Under the pieces are notes generated by a model, which was not told the origin of the DNA, searched no databases, and worked only from the letters and a program-made list of their open reading frames with translations. A program made the translations under genes and the position numbers. Positions 30,314 to 42,427 of a DNA stretch of 64,000 nucleotides are shown here, one piece after another (position 1 is the stretch's first letter; each line of letters opens with the position of its first letter). Source of the DNA: Candidatus Providencia siddallii (GTDB lineage Bacteria; Pseudomonadota; Gammaproteobacteria; Enterobacterales; Enterobacteriaceae); contig CVRF01000002.1 of the NCBI GenBank assembly GCA_001457715.1, positions 96,651 to 160,650 on the forward strand. Reading direction: 5' to 3'.

Positions 30314-31450
30314 ATGGTGAAATTGCTAACTGTATTTGGTACTAGACCAGAAGCTATAAAAATGGCTCCACTTCTTCGTTTAATTGCAAATGATAAAGAG
30401 TTTGAATCAAAAATTTGTGTTACAGCTCAGCATCGTGAAATGTTAGATCAAGTTTTAAATCTGTTTAGAATTACTCCAGATTATGATCTTAATATCATGA
30501 AACCATCGCAAGATTTAACTGATATAACTTGTTGTATACTTAAAGGTTTGAAAAATGTATTTACAGATTTTCAACCTGATATTGTTTTAGTGCATGGTGA
30601 TACAGTAACTACAATGGCAACAAGTATATCTGCTTTTTATCATCATATTCCAGTTGGACATGTTGAGGCTGGATTACGTACTGGAAATTTGTATTCTCCA
30701 TGGCCAGAAGAGGCTAATCGTAAAATCACTGGACATTTAGCAATGTATCATTTTGCCCCAACACAAAGGTCACGAATAAATCTTTTGAAAGAATCTATTC
30801 CTAATAGTCATATTTTTGTAACAGGAAATACAGTTATAGATGCATTATTATGGGTTCGAAATAAAGTTATGAATGATAAAAATATACTAGAAAAATTATC
30901 TGATGATTATTCGTTTATAGATCAAAATAAGAAAATAATTTTAGTAACTAGTCATCGTAGAGAGAATTTTGGTATAGGTTTTGAAAAAATTTGTTCTGCA
31001 TTATCAGAAATAGTTAAAAATAATTCAGAGGTGCAAATTATTTATCCAGTGCATTTGAATCCAAATGTTACTGAACCAGTAAAACGTATATTGTGTGGTA
31101 TTAAAAATATTATTTTAATTAATCCTCAAGACTATTTACCGTTCATTTATTTGATGAATCGAGCTTATCTAATTTTAACAGATTCTGGTGGTATTCAAGA
31201 AGAAGCGCCATCGCTTGGTAAACCTGTGCTTGTTATGAGAGATAAAACAGAGCGTCCTGAAGCTATGGATGCAGGTACAGTTCGATTTGTTGGTACAGAT
31301 ACACAAAAAATTGTGAAAGAAGTTAGCAGATTACTAACAAATAAAGCTGAATATTATAATATGAGTAAAATCCATAATCCTTATGGTGATGGTCATGCTT
31401 GTCAGCGTATCCTTAAAGTTTTAAAAAAAATAAATCAGGTGAAATCATGA
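30314..31450 (+). CDS. wecB: UDP-GlcNAc 2-epimerase (non-hydrolysing) WecB
   Basis: Converts UDP-GlcNAc to UDP-ManNAc for ECA. I chose ATG 30314 (378 residues; E. coli 376), preceded by AAGAGA; a TTG 18 bases upstream is in frame. Motifs: [49 protein letters not shown] and [22 protein letters not shown]. It overlaps wecC by 4 bases (ATGA), so translation is coupled. Confidence 0.96.
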   Translation: MVKLLTVFGTRPEAIKMAPLLRLIANDKEFESKICVTAQHREMLDQVLNLFRITPDYDLNIMKPSQDLTDITCCILKGLKNVFTDFQPDIVLVHGDTVTTMATSISAFYHHIPVGHVEAGLRTGNLYSPWPEEANRKITGHLAMYHFAPTQRSRINLLKESIPNSHIFVTGNTVIDALLWVRNKVMNDKNILEKLSDDYSFIDQNKKIILVTSHRRENFGIGFEKICSALSEIVKNNSEVQIIYPVHLNPNVTEPVKRILCGIKNIILINPQDYLPFIYLMNRAYLILTDSGGIQEEAPSLGKPVLVMRDKTERPEAMDAGTVRFVGTDTQKIVKEVSRLLTNKAEYYNMSKIHNPYGDGHACQRILKVLKKINQVKS

Positions 31451-32709
31451 GTTTTGAAATTATCTCTGTTATTGGATTTGGTTATATTGGTTTACCTATA
31501 GCTGCTGTTTTTGCTTCTTATAAAAAGCAAGTTGTTGGTATAGATGTTAATCAGTATATAGTTGATGTAATTAATCAAGGAAGAATACATATAGTTGAAC
31601 CAGAATTAGATATAATTGTCAAAAAAGCTGTTGAAGAAGGTTATTTAAAGGTTTTTACAAAACCACAAAATGCTGATGCGTATATTATTGCTGTTCCAAC
31701 ACCATTAAAAGACAATAAAAAGCCAGATTTAACTTATGTTCGTGCTGCTGCAGAATCTATTGCATTAGTATTGAAAAAAGGAGATTTAGTAGTTTTAGAA
31801 TCCACTTCTCCAATAGGAACTACAGAACAATTGACGAGATGGATGGCTAATATTCGTGTAGATTTAACTTTTCCAAATCAAATGTCTAGTGACAGTGATA
31901 TTGATGTTGCTTATTGTCCAGAAAGGGTAATGCCTGGACAAATTATGAGCGAATTAATTAAAAATGATAGGGTTATTGGTGGAATAACACGCAAATCATC
32001 TTTGCGTGCAAAAGAATTATATAGTATCTTCTTGGAAGGGAAATGTTTTATTACTAATGCAAGAACAGCAGAAATGTGTAAATTAACGGAAAATAGTTTT
32101 CGTGATGTTAATATCGCTTTTGCAAATGAACTTTCATTACTTTGTGATAAACAAAAAATTAATGTATGGGAATTAATTAAAATTGCCAATTGTCATCCTC
32201 GCGTAAATATTTTACAACCAGGTCCAGGCGTTGGTGGACATTGTATTGCTGTTGATCCGTGGTTTATTGTGGCTCAAAATTCACAACACTCACGTCTTAT
32301 TCGTACAGCACGTTTAGTTAATGACTATAAACCTATTTGGGTTTTTAATCAAGTAAAATCAATCGTTAAAAATTTTTTAAATGAAAAAGAAAAAAAAATT
32401 AATGAAATTAAAATTTCGTGTTTTGGTTTATCTTTTAAGGCAAATATTGATGATTTGCGAGAAAGCCCAGCAATACATATTGTTAAAAAAATAGCTAATT
32501 GGAATCAAGGTAAAACTTATGTTGTTGAGCCTCATATTCGTAAATTACCATCATCGTTATTAGATATTTCTGAATTAATTTCTATCGAGAAAGCTATTGA
32601 TATATCTGATATAATTTTAATGCTTGTTGATCATGATATTTTTAAAAATATTAATAATTTAGTGGTTTCAAAAAAAATTGTAATAGATACAAGAGGAGTT
32701 TGGTGTTGA
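31447..32709 (+). CDS. wecC: UDP-ManNAc dehydrogenase WecC
   Basis: Oxidises UDP-ManNAc to UDP-ManNAc uronic acid with two NAD+. It has 420 residues, the E. coli length. The Rossmann motif [14 protein letters not shown] opens the protein; the central [23 protein letters not shown] and the catalytic-Cys motif [15 protein letters not shown] are intact; [16 protein letters not shown] starts the C-terminal UDP-binding domain. The start overlaps wecB and the end overlaps rffG. Confidence 0.97.
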   Translation: MSFEIISVIGFGYIGLPIAAVFASYKKQVVGIDVNQYIVDVINQGRIHIVEPELDIIVKKAVEEGYLKVFTKPQNADAYIIAVPTPLKDNKKPDLTYVRAAAESIALVLKKGDLVVLESTSPIGTTEQLTRWMANIRVDLTFPNQMSSDSDIDVAYCPERVMPGQIMSELIKNDRVIGGITRKSSLRAKELYSIFLEGKCFITNARTAEMCKLTENSFRDVNIAFANELSLLCDKQKINVWELIKIANCHPRVNILQPGPGVGGHCIAVDPWFIVAQNSQHSRLIRTARLVNDYKPIWVFNQVKSIVKNFLNEKEKKINEIKISCFGLSFKANIDDLRESPAIHIVKKIANWNQGKTYVVEPHIRKLPSSLLDISELISIEKAIDISDIILMLVDHDIFKNINNLVVSKKIVIDTRGVWC

Positions 32710-33734
32710 GATCTATTTTAATTACAGGAGGAGCGGGTTTTATTGGTTCTGCTTTGGCTCGTTATATAATTAAAAATACAAAAGATAAAGTTGTAGTCCT
32801 TGATTGCTTAACTTATGCTTCTGATTTAGAATCTCTTAATGAAATTAATAATAGTAGTCGTTATATTTTTGAGCATGTAAATATTTGTGATAGATTCGCT
32901 TTAGATAAAATTTTTATAAAGCATCAACCGAATATAGTATTACATTTAGCAGCAGAAACTCATGTAGATCGATCAATTAAAGATTCTGAGTTATTTGTTC
33001 AAACTAATATTATAGGAACACATGTTCTTTTAGAAGCTACTCGTTGTTTTTGGTTATCATTAAATAATAATAAAAAATCTAATTTTCGTTTTCATCATGT
33101 TTCAACTGATGAAGTGTATGGTGATTTGAATTTTTCGGAATCGTTATTTACCGAGAATTCTAGATATATTCCAAGTAATCCATATTCTGCTTCTAAAGCT
33201 TCTAGTAATCATTTAGTGTACGCGTGGTATCGTACTTATGGGCTGCCAATAATAATTACTAATTGTTCAAATAATTATGGTCCATATCATTCTGTTGATA
33301 AATTAATTCCTTTAGTTATTTTAAATGCATTACATGGTAAGTCTTTACCGGTGTATGGTAAAGGTGATCAAATACGTGATTGGTTGTTTGTTGAAGATCA
33401 TGCTCGTGCACTATATTTAGTTGCTACTACAGCTAAACCTGGAGTTGTATATAATATTGGTGGAAATAATGAACGTCGTAATATTGATGTTGTTAAAGCT
33501 ATTTGTGAGTTATTAGAAGAACTTTGTCCTAAAAAACCGTTTTGGATTAATAATTATAGTGATTTAATATCATATGTAAAGGATAGACCTGGTCATGATA
33601 AGCATTATGGTATTAATGCAGCAAAAATAATTAATGAATTAAATTGGAGACCAATAGAAACATTTGATTCTGGTATTCGTAAAACAGTAATATGGTATAT
33701 TAATCGATATAAATTTTCTAATAAAACATATTAA
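32706..33734 (+). CDS. rffG: dTDP-glucose 4,6-dehydratase RffG
   Basis: Makes dTDP-4-keto-6-deoxyglucose on the way to the Fuc4NAc sugar of ECA. The best start is the TTG at 32706: AGAGGAG lies 7 bases before it and the product [17 protein letters not shown] aligns exactly with E. coli MRKILITGG; in-frame TTG 32700 and GTG 32703 are possible. It gives 342 residues (E. coli 355, tail shorter). Motifs: [29 protein letters not shown] and [11 protein letters not shown] (YxxxK). TTG/TGA overlap by 4 bases with wecC. Confidence 0.95.
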   Translation: MRSILITGGAGFIGSALARYIIKNTKDKVVVLDCLTYASDLESLNEINNSSRYIFEHVNICDRFALDKIFIKHQPNIVLHLAAETHVDRSIKDSELFVQTNIIGTHVLLEATRCFWLSLNNNKKSNFRFHHVSTDEVYGDLNFSESLFTENSRYIPSNPYSASKASSNHLVYAWYRTYGLPIIITNCSNNYGPYHSVDKLIPLVILNALHGKSLPVYGKGDQIRDWLFVEDHARALYLVATTAKPGVVYNIGGNNERRNIDVVKAICELLEELCPKKPFWINNYSDLISYVKDRPGHDKHYGINAAKIINELNWRPIETFDSGIRKTVIWYINRYKFSNKTY

Positions 33735-33769
33735 TAATTAATGTTGTATGTAATAGTTGATAAAAAATT

Positions 33770-34651
33770 ATGAAAGGTATTTTATTAGCAGGTGGATTTG
33801 GAACTAGATTATACCCAATAACTAAAGGGGTTTCAAAACAGTTGTTGCCTGTTTATAATAAACCAATGATTTATTATCCTCTTTCAGTTTTAATGCTGGC
33901 TGAAATTAGGGATATTCTTATCATTTCTACTCCTAATGATTTGCCAATGTTCAAACGTTTGTTGGGTAATGGTGATGAATTTGGTATTAACTTGAGATAT
34001 GCTAGACAAGATTCTCCTGATGGGTTAGCTCAATCTTTTATTATTGCTGAAGAATTTATTAACGGAGATTCTTCTTGTTTAGCACTTGGTGATAATATTT
34101 TTTTTGGTCATTCATTTAGCCCAAAATTAAAATTTGTTGCTAGTAGAAGTAAAGGTGCAACTATTTTTGGTTATCAAGTTATGGATCCTGGTCGTTTTGC
34201 CGTAGCTGAATTTTCTGATACATTTAAGGTTTTATCTATTGAAGAAAAACCGAAAAATCCAAAATGTAATTGGGCTGTAACAGGTTTATATTTTTATGAC
34301 TCACAAGTAGTTGAATTAGCAAAACAAGTTAAACCATCAGAACGTGGTGAATTAGAAATTACTTCTGTTAATAAAATGTATTTGGAACGAAATGAACTTA
34401 ATATAGAATTACTTGGACGAGGTTTTGCTTGGCTTGATACCGGTACTCACGATAGTTTAATTGAAGCTGGTGTTTTTGTACAAAATATTGAAAAACGTCA
34501 AGGGTTTAATATCGCATGTTTAGAAGAAATAGCATGGCGAAATGGTTGGTTGACTGATAAACAGGTATATTCTTCAGCAAAGAGACTAAAAAAAACAGAT
34601 TATGGGCGATATTTAGAGGATCTTCTCCGTGTTCGTTCGTGCCAATATTAA
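33770..34651 (+). CDS. rffH: Glucose-1-phosphate thymidylyltransferase RffH
   Basis: Forms dTDP-glucose, the substrate of RffG. It has 293 residues, the E. coli length. The nucleotidyltransferase signature is [34 protein letters not shown]; later [21 protein letters not shown] and [13 protein letters not shown] carry the metal-binding and product-contact residues. The last 23 bases overlap the start of wecD. The 5' side is 35 bases from rffG. Confidence 0.96.
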   Translation: MKGILLAGGFGTRLYPITKGVSKQLLPVYNKPMIYYPLSVLMLAEIRDILIISTPNDLPMFKRLLGNGDEFGINLRYARQDSPDGLAQSFIIAEEFINGDSSCLALGDNIFFGHSFSPKLKFVASRSKGATIFGYQVMDPGRFAVAEFSDTFKVLSIEEKPKNPKCNWAVTGLYFYDSQVVELAKQVKPSERGELEITSVNKMYLERNELNIELLGRGFAWLDTGTHDSLIEAGVFVQNIEKRQGFNIACLEEIAWRNGWLTDKQVYSSAKRLKKTDYGRYLEDLLRVRSCQY

Positions 34652-35366
34652 TATTTTAAAATGGGAGTCTGAATTTTTTAAACGTTTAATTGCAAAATTA
34701 GATTTTATAGATAATGCAAAAATAATTTCAATTTATCAACTTAATCAATTTGATATTGTACAAGTAAAAATTGATTCATGTAAAAAGGTGATGATAAATA
34801 AATTAGAAAAAATTGGTTTTTTTTTTGTTGATGGTGAAATCAATTTTTTATTGAAAATTGGTTCAGGAAATATTTTTTTTAATAATACGTTGTTTAAAAC
34901 AGATAATATTGATATAGCTAAACACAGTGATATAGATTTACTTTGCAAAGCTGCAGAAGTTGTTTTTAATAAAAGTCGTTTTTGTGAACCATGGTATTCT
35001 AAAAAAGATAGTGGAAGATTTTATGCTTTATGGATAAAAAAAGCAGTGTTAGGTGAATTTGATGATATTTGTTTGCTTATAAAGAATTCAGTTGGTGTAA
35101 TTTTAGGTTTTGTTAGTTTACGTGATATAGATATAAATACAGCGCGTATTGGTGTTTTAGCAAAAATACCAGGAATGTATTCAGAAAATATTGGTAGAAA
35201 ATTAATGTCAGCTGCTTTTTATTGGTGTTTACAACATAAAAAAAAATATTTAAATATTGTAACTCAAGTAAGTAATATCGCAGCAATGAATCTTTATTTA
35301 CGTAGTGGTGCATTTATAACAAGTACAGAATATTGGTTATATAGAGGATATAATGATTCCATTTAA
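34629..35366 (+). CDS. wecD: dTDP-fucosamine acetyltransferase WecD
   Basis: Acetylates dTDP-4-amino-4,6-dideoxygalactose to dTDP-Fuc4NAc. It has 245 residues from a GTG start that overlaps rffH by 23 bases; the N-terminus [17 protein letters not shown] aligns with E. coli MPVRASIEPLTWENAFF. The less conserved N-terminal half precedes a GNAT domain: [41 protein letters not shown], then [24 protein letters not shown]. The N-terminal half is more diverged than its operon partners. Confidence 0.9.
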   Translation: MFVRANINILKWESEFFKRLIAKLDFIDNAKIISIYQLNQFDIVQVKIDSCKKVMINKLEKIGFFFVDGEINFLLKIGSGNIFFNNTLFKTDNIDIAKHSDIDLLCKAAEVVFNKSRFCEPWYSKKDSGRFYALWIKKAVLGEFDDICLLIKNSVGVILGFVSLRDIDINTARIGVLAKIPGMYSENIGRKLMSAAFYWCLQHKKKYLNIVTQVSNIAAMNLYLRSGAFITSTEYWLYRGYNDSI

Positions 35367-36495
35367 TAAACCAACAGTTGTAGGTACTGAATTAAAATTC
35401 ATAAAGCAATCAATAGAAAGTTGCAACTTGTGTGGTAATAATAGTTTCAGTAAACTTTGTGAGAAATGGATGGAAAAAAAATTTAATTGTCAAAAAGTTC
35501 AATTAACTCCATCATGTACAGCTTCTTTAGAAATGGCTGCTATTTTAATTAAAATCACTCATGGAGATGAAGTGATTATGCCAAGTTTTACTTTTGTCTC
35601 TACATCAAATGCATTTGTTTTACGTGGTGCAAGAATAGTTTTTGTTGATATTCGTAAAGATACTATGAATATTGATGAAACTAAAATTGAGCCAGCAATC
35701 ACTAAATTTACTCGTGCTATTGTTCCTATGCATTACGCTGGAGTTTCATGTGAAATGGATATAATTATGGAAATTGCAAAAAGATATAATCTTTTTGTGA
35801 TAGAAGATGCAGCTCAGAGTATAATGTCTACATATAAAGGTAAATTTCTTGGTACTATTGGTCATATAGGTTGCTATAGTTTTCATGAAACTAAAAATTA
35901 CTCTTCAGGAGGTGAAGGTGGCGCTATATTAATTAACGATGTAAGTTTAATTAATCGTTCTGAAATAATTTGTGAAAAAGGTACTAATCGTACAAAATTT
36001 TTACATGGACAAATAGATAAGTACACTTGGTGTGATATAGGTTCAAGTTATTTGTTATCTGATATTCAAGCTGCTTATTTATGGGCACAGCTTAAACAAG
36101 CTAATAAAATTAATAATCGTCGTTTATTTTTATGGAAGCAATATTACAATAAGTTGCAACCATTAGTTGATGCTGGTTGTATAGTTTTAGGAAAAATACC
36201 TAAGGACTTAAAAAGCAATGCACATATATTTTATATTAAATTCAAAGAAATAAAAAAACGTACGGAATTTGCTTATTATATGAAATCTAATGGTATTTTA
36301 ACAGCGTTTCATTATGTAGCTTTGCATACAAGTTATGCAGGGATGCAGTTTGGACGTTTTCATGGAAAAGATGAAAATACTACGTTTGAAAGTGAATGTT
36401 TAGTACGGTTGCCTATATTTTATAATATGACAGACAATGAGCAAGAAACTGTTATTGACAATGTTAAAGTGTTTTTCGCTAATGTCATTAATTAA
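35353..36495 (+). CDS. wecE: dTDP-4-amino-4,6-dideoxygalactose transaminase WecE
   Basis: PLP enzyme that aminates dTDP-4-keto-6-deoxyglucose. It has 380 residues (E. coli 376). The DegT/DnrJ/EryC1 fold shows [43 protein letters not shown] (PLP-phosphate Asp) and SFHETKNYSSGGEGGA with the Schiff-base Lys. It overlaps wecD by 14 bases and wzxE by 14 bases. Confidence 0.96.
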   Translation: MIPFNKPTVVGTELKFIKQSIESCNLCGNNSFSKLCEKWMEKKFNCQKVQLTPSCTASLEMAAILIKITHGDEVIMPSFTFVSTSNAFVLRGARIVFVDIRKDTMNIDETKIEPAITKFTRAIVPMHYAGVSCEMDIIMEIAKRYNLFVIEDAAQSIMSTYKGKFLGTIGHIGCYSFHETKNYSSGGEGGAILINDVSLINRSEIICEKGTNRTKFLHGQIDKYTWCDIGSSYLLSDIQAAYLWAQLKQANKINNRRLFLWKQYYNKLQPLVDAGCIVLGKIPKDLKSNAHIFYIKFKEIKKRTEFAYYMKSNGILTAFHYVALHTSYAGMQFGRFHGKDENTTFESECLVRLPIFYNMTDNEQETVIDNVKVFFANVIN

Positions 36496-37759
36496 AGTAT
36501 TGGTTTGTTCAGCTCTATCTACTTTTGTTAAAATTATAGTAGGATTTATAATAATAAAATTATTAGCTATTGCTTTTGGTCCTAGTGGTGTTGGTTTAGC
36601 TGGTAATTTACGACAATTACTTACTATTTTAGGAGTATTATCTGGTGGTGGTATTTTTAATGGTGTTACAAAATATGTAGCAGAATATTCTAAAGATAAA
36701 ATAAAATTGTACGCTGTATTAGGAACTGCTTCATCTATAGTTTTTATATTTTCAATATTTTTAGCCATTATTTTTTTATTGATTAATAATTTTATTAGTA
36801 TATTGATATTTAATAATGAAGATTATTCTTCAGTTATATGTATTGTTGCTGTTATCCAAATAGGAATAGCTTATTCGAATTTTTTTTTAGCTATACTTAA
36901 AGGTTATAGAGATATTTCTGGTAATACTCAATCAGTTATTATAAGTAGTTTATTAGGAATTACTATTTATTATTTATTTTATAAATTATGTAATTATAAA
37001 TGGTTATTAACTGGTTTAACATTTATTCCTTCATTAGTTGTTTTACCAGCAATATTAATAATTATTCGTCGTAAATATTTTGAATTATCAGCATTTAAGT
37101 TATCTTGGAATAAGCAAGTTGTGATTGATTTATCTAAATTCACTGTGATGTCTATTTTAACTTCGGTTACTCTACCTGTAGCATATATTATGATTAGAAA
37201 TTTGCTTGCTGAATGTTATGGATGGAATGAAGCAGGTTTATGGTCTGCTATTAATTCGATTTCTGATGTTTATTTACAGTTTGTTACTACATCATTCTCT
37301 GTTTACTTATTATCAACATTTTCACGTTTGAAATATAAAAATGAAATATCAAAAGAGATAATTAAAACATTAAAGTATGTATTACCGATTGTTGCTGCAA
37401 TTGGGTTTATAATTTGGTTATTTCGTGATTTTATTATTTTATTATTGTTTTCTGAAAAATTTATTAAAATGAGAGATTTGTTTGCTTTGCAATTAGTAGG
37501 TGATATCCTAAAAATTGGATCGTATGTATTTGGTTATCTTATTATCGCAAAAGCAGCATTATTTTTTTATTTTGCAACTGAATTAAGTCAATTTATTTTG
37601 CTTACTAGTTTTTCACGTTATCTTATTAATATTCATGGTTTATTAGGTGCTATGCAAGCTTATGTAATAACGTATATTATATATTTTGTGTTTTGTTGTT
37701 GTGTTTTTTTATTTATCGTAGAAAAATATGATTACTTTAATACATGTATTAGGGTCTAA
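36482..37759 (+). CDS. wzxE: ECA lipid III flippase WzxE
   Basis: Flips the undecaprenyl-linked ECA trisaccharide to the periplasmic face. I chose ATG 36482 (425 residues), inside the end of wecE, because MSLIKVLVCSALSTFVKI aligns with E. coli MSLAKASLWTAASTLVKI; the frame is open 45 bases further up. About twelve membrane helices. Conserved stretches: FGPSGVGLAGNLRQLLTILGVLSGGGIFNGVTKYVAEY and MRDLFALQLVGDILKIGSYVFGYLIIAKA. It overlaps wecF by 32 bases. Confidence 0.94.
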   Translation: MSLIKVLVCSALSTFVKIIVGFIIIKLLAIAFGPSGVGLAGNLRQLLTILGVLSGGGIFNGVTKYVAEYSKDKIKLYAVLGTASSIVFIFSIFLAIIFLLINNFISILIFNNEDYSSVICIVAVIQIGIAYSNFFLAILKGYRDISGNTQSVIISSLLGITIYYLFYKLCNYKWLLTGLTFIPSLVVLPAILIIIRRKYFELSAFKLSWNKQVVIDLSKFTVMSILTSVTLPVAYIMIRNLLAECYGWNEAGLWSAINSISDVYLQFVTTSFSVYLLSTFSRLKYKNEISKEIIKTLKYVLPIVAAIGFIIWLFRDFIILLLFSEKFIKMRDLFALQLVGDILKIGSYVFGYLIIAKAALFFYFATELSQFILLTSFSRYLINIHGLLGAMQAYVITYIIYFVFCCCVFLFIVEKYDYFNTCIRV

Positions 37760-38810
37760 TATTCCACATCATAATCGTACATTATTAAAATTTTTTAATG
37801 AAACTCTTTATAAGGAAGATTTGTGTTCAGAAAAAAAAAATTTTTTAATTGTAAATAATGATATGCATATTTCAGATGATTATCCAAAATTAAAAATAAA
37901 AGTTTTTAAGAGTAAATTATCAATAGCAAAAATTGTAGTTAATATTGCTAGAGATGATATCTCCAATCGTTTTTTATTTCATGGACAATTTAATGTATAT
38001 ATTTGGTTAGCGTTGTTATTTGGTTTAATAAAATCACGTCAGTTTTGGTGGCATGTTTGGGGTGCTGATTTATATGAGGAATCTAATAAAATAAAATTTA
38101 AGATATTTTATGTTTTTAGGCGTTTAGCACAAAAAAAAATTGGTTATATATGTGCTACATATGGTGATTTATATCATTTTCATAAATTAAATCCTAAAAT
38201 TCCTGGATCTATATTATATTTTCCTACAAAAATTGATTTTGAATCAAAAATTATTAATTTTAAAATTTCTAAAAAAGAAAAAATTACGATTTTATTAGGA
38301 AATTCGGCTGATCCATCTAATCGGCATGAATATGCAATAAAATTAATTAAAAAACAATTTGGTAATAAAGTAAAAATTATTATCCCTATGGGTTATCCTT
38401 CAAATAATCAATCTTATATTGAGCGAATAAAAAATTTCGCAACTCAAGAGTTTAGTGAAAAACAAATTAAAATTCTTAAAGAATATATTGATTTTGATAA
38501 TTATATAGATTTAATTAAATCGTGTGATTTAAGTTATTTAATTTTTAATCGTCAACAAGGAATTGGTACTATTTGTTTATTGATACAATTTTGTATTCCG
38601 TTTGTAATTAGTAGTAAAAACACTTTTTTAAGAGATTTAAAGTTACAAAATATTCCGGTTTTTTTTTATAAAGATAATTTAACCATTGATTTATTAAATG
38701 AAGCTAAAAAACAAATGTATCTATTAGATAAGAAAAAAATTGATTTTTTGTCTTCTAATTTAATTTATAGTTGGAAGAAATTACTTATTTTCGCAAAGGA
38801 GTTGATATGA
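37728..38810 (+). CDS. wecF: ECA Fuc4NAc transferase WecF
   Basis: Adds Fuc4NAc to lipid II to complete the ECA trisaccharide (family GT56). It has 360 residues, the E. coli length. Conserved blocks: [22 protein letters not shown] at the start, [42 protein letters not shown] and [21 protein letters not shown]. The stop overlaps the wzyE start (ATGA). It is rather Lys/Ile-rich, as expected from the composition, but the motifs are intact. Confidence 0.94.
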   Translation: MITLIHVLGSNIPHHNRTLLKFFNETLYKEDLCSEKKNFLIVNNDMHISDDYPKLKIKVFKSKLSIAKIVVNIARDDISNRFLFHGQFNVYIWLALLFGLIKSRQFWWHVWGADLYEESNKIKFKIFYVFRRLAQKKIGYICATYGDLYHFHKLNPKIPGSILYFPTKIDFESKIINFKISKKEKITILLGNSADPSNRHEYAIKLIKKQFGNKVKIIIPMGYPSNNQSYIERIKNFATQEFSEKQIKILKEYIDFDNYIDLIKSCDLSYLIFNRQQGIGTICLLIQFCIPFVISSKNTFLRDLKLQNIPVFFYKDNLTIDLLNEAKKQMYLLDKKKIDFLSSNLIYSWKKLLIFAKELI

Positions 38811-40144
38811 CTCTAGTGGAATTAATTTGTTTATCACTAGTTTGTTTTATATCAATAATTTTTATTACTTTTTTATTTTATAGAGATTTTTTTCGTGTAC
38901 GTTTAAATTTTAATATGCTTTTTTCATTATTGTATTTATTAACATTTTATTTAGGTTTTCCATTAACATGTATTTTAATGCTTAAGTTCGATACAGTTGT
39001 TATAGCTGTAGATTATTTATTATATGCACAATTAGCTGCTATCGTATTTTATATTATATATTATATAGTTTATAAAACAAGTTTTTTGAGTTTTATTTAT
39101 AATAAAAAAAATGTGTTATTTAATATGAATAAAACAGAAACTTATTTAACATGTATGTTATTAATAATTGTAGCTTTTTTTACTATAATTGTTTTTTTTA
39201 TTAAAAACGGGTTTTTATTATTTAAACTTGAAAAATATAGTTTAATTTTTTCTAATCAAGTGTCATACGTTGGATTAAAACGATTTTTTTATTTTTTTAT
39301 TCCTGCCATGTTAATTGTTTATTTTTTACAAGCCACTAAAAAACGATGGTTTTTTTTTCTTATTAGTACTATTGTATTTGGGTTTTTAAGCTATGTAATA
39401 GTTGGAGGTACAAGAGCTAATATTATTATCTCGTTTGCTTTATTTTTGTTTATAGGAGTTATTCGTGGATGGATAAAATTATGGACACTTATCATAGCAC
39501 TTGTAGTTTGTGTTTCAGGAATGTTTTGGTTGGCTTTAAAAAGATATGGAATTGATATTGGTGACAAAAAAATATTTTATACATTATTATATTTAACAAG
39601 GGATACATTTTCTCCATGGGAAAATTTAGCTTTAATATTAAGTTATTATAATAAAATAGATTTTCAAGGTATATCTCCGATTATACATGATTTTTATGTT
39701 TTTATTCCATCATGGATATGGCCTGATAGACCTGATGTTATTTTGAATTCAACGAATTATTTTACTAGAAAAATATTAAATAATTATTCAGGATTATCAA
39801 TTTCACCAACATTAATTGGTTCTTTAATTATTATGGGTGGATTTTTATCAATTCCGTTTGGGGCGATTGTTGTAGGTTTGATTATAAAATGGTTTGATTT
39901 TATTTATTATAAAAGTCTAAAAGAACTTAACAGGTATAAATCAGCTATTTTACAATCGTTTTGTTTTGGTTCTATTTTTAATATAATTATATTGATCCGT
40001 GAGGGTATTGATTCATTTGTTTCGAGATTTTTCTTTTTTTGTATAATTTTTTGGTTTTGTTTAATTTTGTCTAAATTATTATATTGGTTTTTTGAAAATA
40101 CAGGTTTTATTTGTATAAAAACTGTTTCTAATTTAAAAAATTAA
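38807..40144 (+). CDS. wzyE: ECA polymerase WzyE
   Basis: Membrane polymerase that joins ECA trisaccharide units. The ATG at 38807 (445 residues; E. coli 450) is preceded by AAAGGAG and overlaps the wecF stop by 4 bases; an in-frame start 36 bases earlier lacks similarity. About eleven membrane helices. Conserved stretches: [65 protein letters not shown] and [13 protein letters not shown]. The first base of the next in-frame start (40144) is also its last base. Confidence 0.94.
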   Translation: MTLVELICLSLVCFISIIFITFLFYRDFFRVRLNFNMLFSLLYLLTFYLGFPLTCILMLKFDTVVIAVDYLLYAQLAAIVFYIIYYIVYKTSFLSFIYNKKNVLFNMNKTETYLTCMLLIIVAFFTIIVFFIKNGFLLFKLEKYSLIFSNQVSYVGLKRFFYFFIPAMLIVYFLQATKKRWFFFLISTIVFGFLSYVIVGGTRANIIISFALFLFIGVIRGWIKLWTLIIALVVCVSGMFWLALKRYGIDIGDKKIFYTLLYLTRDTFSPWENLALILSYYNKIDFQGISPIIHDFYVFIPSWIWPDRPDVILNSTNYFTRKILNNYSGLSISPTLIGSLIIMGGFLSIPFGAIVVGLIIKWFDFIYYKSLKELNRYKSAILQSFCFGSIFNIIILIREGIDSFVSRFFFFCIIFWFCLILSKLLYWFFENTGFICIKTVSNLKN

Positions 40145-40176
40145 TGAAATTAAGTTATTTAACTAAAGGAAATAAT

Positions 40177-40944
40177 ATGAAATTGCTATTAAAACAAGGA
40201 CAATCACTTTTACCAGATTTAATACCACAATACAATATTCGTGGTTATAGTGTTTGTGGTTTTAAAGATATGTCTCATTTTATAGATTATTTATTTTCTG
40301 GTGGTATAAATAAGAGCTGTATGCTTATAGCACTTAATGCAGAAAAAGTTTTAATTGCTGAAAAAAATATGATTTTAAGTGATTTACTTAAGCAATCGGA
40401 ATATTTGTATGCAGATGGAATTAGTATAGTACGTGCTATACGTCGTAAATATCCAAAAGCACAGGTATCTCGTGTTGCTGGGGTTGATTTGTGGATGAAT
40501 TTAATGGAGTTAATTGGAAAAAATGGAATGCCAATATTTTTAGTTGGAGGTAAATCTAAAATTCTTAAAGAAACAGAAGCTAAGTTGCGTTCTAAATGGA
40601 ATGTAAATATTGTAGGTTCACAAAACGGTTATTTTCATAAAGAAGAAAGAGGAGTTTTATTTGAACATATTAGAGATAGCGGTGCAAAAATTGTTACTGT
40701 TGCTATGGGGTCCCCTAAACAAGAAATTTTTATGTATGATTGCAGAATTGTGCATTCTGATGCTATTTATATGGGAGTTGGGGGTGCTTATGATGTATTT
40801 ACTGGTTATGTGAAACGTGCGCCAAAAATATGGCAAAAATTTGAATTAGAGTGGTTATATCGTTTGTTGTCACAATTTACACGTATAAAAAGACAATTAA
40901 AATTGATTAAATTTTTAGGGTATTACTATTGTGGTATGTTATGA
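40177..40944 (+). CDS. wecG: UDP-ManNAcA transferase WecG
   Basis: Adds ManNAcA to lipid I, giving ECA lipid II (family GT26, WecG/TagA/CpsF). I prefer ATG 40177 (255 residues; E. coli 246) because AAAGGA lies about 7 bases before it; ATG 40144 is in frame and touches the wzyE stop but has no ribosome-binding site. Conserved blocks: [56 protein letters not shown], and [23 protein letters not shown]. It is the last ECA gene. Confidence 0.95.
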   Translation: MKLLLKQGQSLLPDLIPQYNIRGYSVCGFKDMSHFIDYLFSGGINKSCMLIALNAEKVLIAEKNMILSDLLKQSEYLYADGISIVRAIRRKYPKAQVSRVAGVDLWMNLMELIGKNGMPIFLVGGKSKILKETEAKLRSKWNVNIVGSQNGYFHKEERGVLFEHIRDSGAKIVTVAMGSPKQEIFMYDCRIVHSDAIYMGVGGAYDVFTGYVKRAPKIWQKFELEWLYRLLSQFTRIKRQLKLIKFLGYYYCGML

Positions 40945-41059
40945 TTTTTGTTTTAATTTTATTCTTTTGTTATATTTTTGATTAATGTTTTGTTGTTTAA
41001 TAGTAGAGATTATTTTGAATAATGTAATCTAATAATATTTATTTACGATAGAGGTGTTT

Positions 41060-42421
41060 ATGGGAGATCAACAACAAGGACTTCAACGAGGGTTAGAAGC
41101 TCGCCATATTGAATTAATTGCGCTTGGTGGGACGATTGGAGTTGGTTTATTTATGGGGTCAGCTAGTACGTTAAAATGGGCTGGTCCATCGGTATTATTA
41201 GCTTATATTATTGCTGGTATTTTTGTTTTTTTTATTATGCGTTCTATGGGGGAGATGTTATTTCTTGAGCCTGTAACTGGTTCATTTGCTTCATTTGCTT
41301 ATAAATATCTTAGTCCTTTTTTTGGATGTTTAACAGCTTGGGGTTATTGGTTTATGTGGGTTTCGGTTGGTATATCTGAGATTACTGCAATTGGTGTTTA
41401 TGTTGAGTATTGGTTTTCTGATATTCCTCAGTGGGTGTTTGCGTTGATCGCAGTTACACTAGTTGCTATTGCTAACCTAGCTGCTGTAAGATTGTATGGT
41501 GAATTAGAATTTTGGTTTGCAATGATTAAAGTTACTACAATCATAGTAATGATTTTAATTGGATTAGGTCTTATTTTTTTTGGTATAGGTAATAATTTTG
41601 AACCGATTGGATTTGTAAATTTAACTAAACATGGAGTTTTTTTTGCAGGTGGATGGAAAGGATTTTTGTTTGCATTATGTATTGTTGTCGCTTCTTATCA
41701 AGGAGTAGAATTAGTTGGAATCACAGCAGGAGAAGCAAAAAATCCGCAAGTAACATTAAAGAAAGCAATTAGTAATATTTTGTGGCGTATTTTAATTTTT
41801 TATGTTGGAGCAACATTTATTGTTGTTATGTTATTTCCATGGACAAACATAGGTCAAGAAGGTAGTCCTTTTGTATTTGTTTTTGCTAAGGTTGGAATCG
41901 CTTCAGCAGCAGCAGTAATTAATTTCGTAGTATTAACAGCAGCCTTGTCTGGTTGTAATAGTGGTATGTATAGCGGTGGTCGTATGTTATATGCTTTAGC
42001 TCAAAATAAACAGCTTCCTAGTTGGCTTTTAAAATTAACTAATAACGGAGTTCCAGCTCGTAGTATTGGTTTTACTATTTTATGTTTGATAATAGGATCT
42101 AGTTTAAATTATATTATCCCTAATTCAGAAAAAGTATTTGTATATATATATAGCGCAAGCATATTACCTGGTATGGTGCCTTGGTTAGTGCTTTTAATTA
42201 GTCAAATACGTTTTCGTAAACTAAATAAAGAAAAACTTATTAATCATCAATTTAAATCTATTTTATTTCCATGGGTAAATTATGCAACATTAGTTTTTTT
42301 ATCTTGTGTTTTAATTGGAATGACTATTAATCCAGATACTAGATTATCTTTAGTTGTAGGCGCTATATTTTTGTTGATTGTATCAGTGCTTTATTTTTTT
42401 GTTCGTATATTCAATCGTTGA
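41060..42421 (+). CDS. yifK: YifK/ThrP-type amino acid permease
   Basis: Amino acid/proton symporter of the APC superfamily; E. coli YifK (ThrP) moves threonine and serine. The ATG at 41060 (453 residues) follows AGAGG by 5 bases; a GTG six bases earlier is in frame. Twelve membrane helices. The N-terminal [37 protein letters not shown] is almost identical to E. coli, followed by [16 protein letters not shown] and [17 protein letters not shown]. The location, after wecG and before the argX-type tRNA cluster, is exactly that of E. coli. It suggests uptake of host Thr/Ser. Confidence 0.94.
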   Translation: MGDQQQGLQRGLEARHIELIALGGTIGVGLFMGSASTLKWAGPSVLLAYIIAGIFVFFIMRSMGEMLFLEPVTGSFASFAYKYLSPFFGCLTAWGYWFMWVSVGISEITAIGVYVEYWFSDIPQWVFALIAVTLVAIANLAAVRLYGELEFWFAMIKVTTIIVMILIGLGLIFFGIGNNFEPIGFVNLTKHGVFFAGGWKGFLFALCIVVASYQGVELVGITAGEAKNPQVTLKKAISNILWRILIFYVGATFIVVMLFPWTNIGQEGSPFVFVFAKVGIASAAAVINFVVLTAALSGCNSGMYSGGRMLYALAQNKQLPSWLLKLTNNGVPARSIGFTILCLIIGSSLNYIIPNSEKVFVYIYSASILPGMVPWLVLLISQIRFRKLNKEKLINHQFKSILFPWVNYATLVFLSCVLIGMTINPDTRLSLVVGAIFLLIVSVLYFFVRIFNR

Positions 42422-42427
42422 TAATGG

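Noticed and set aside
34745..35313. Minus-strand frames antisense to wecD
   Set aside because: Shadow frames of a real gene, composition-driven.
36400..36768. 122-codon minus-strand frame over the wecE/wzxE junction
   Set aside because: Antisense to two clear ECA genes; no similarity or start signal.
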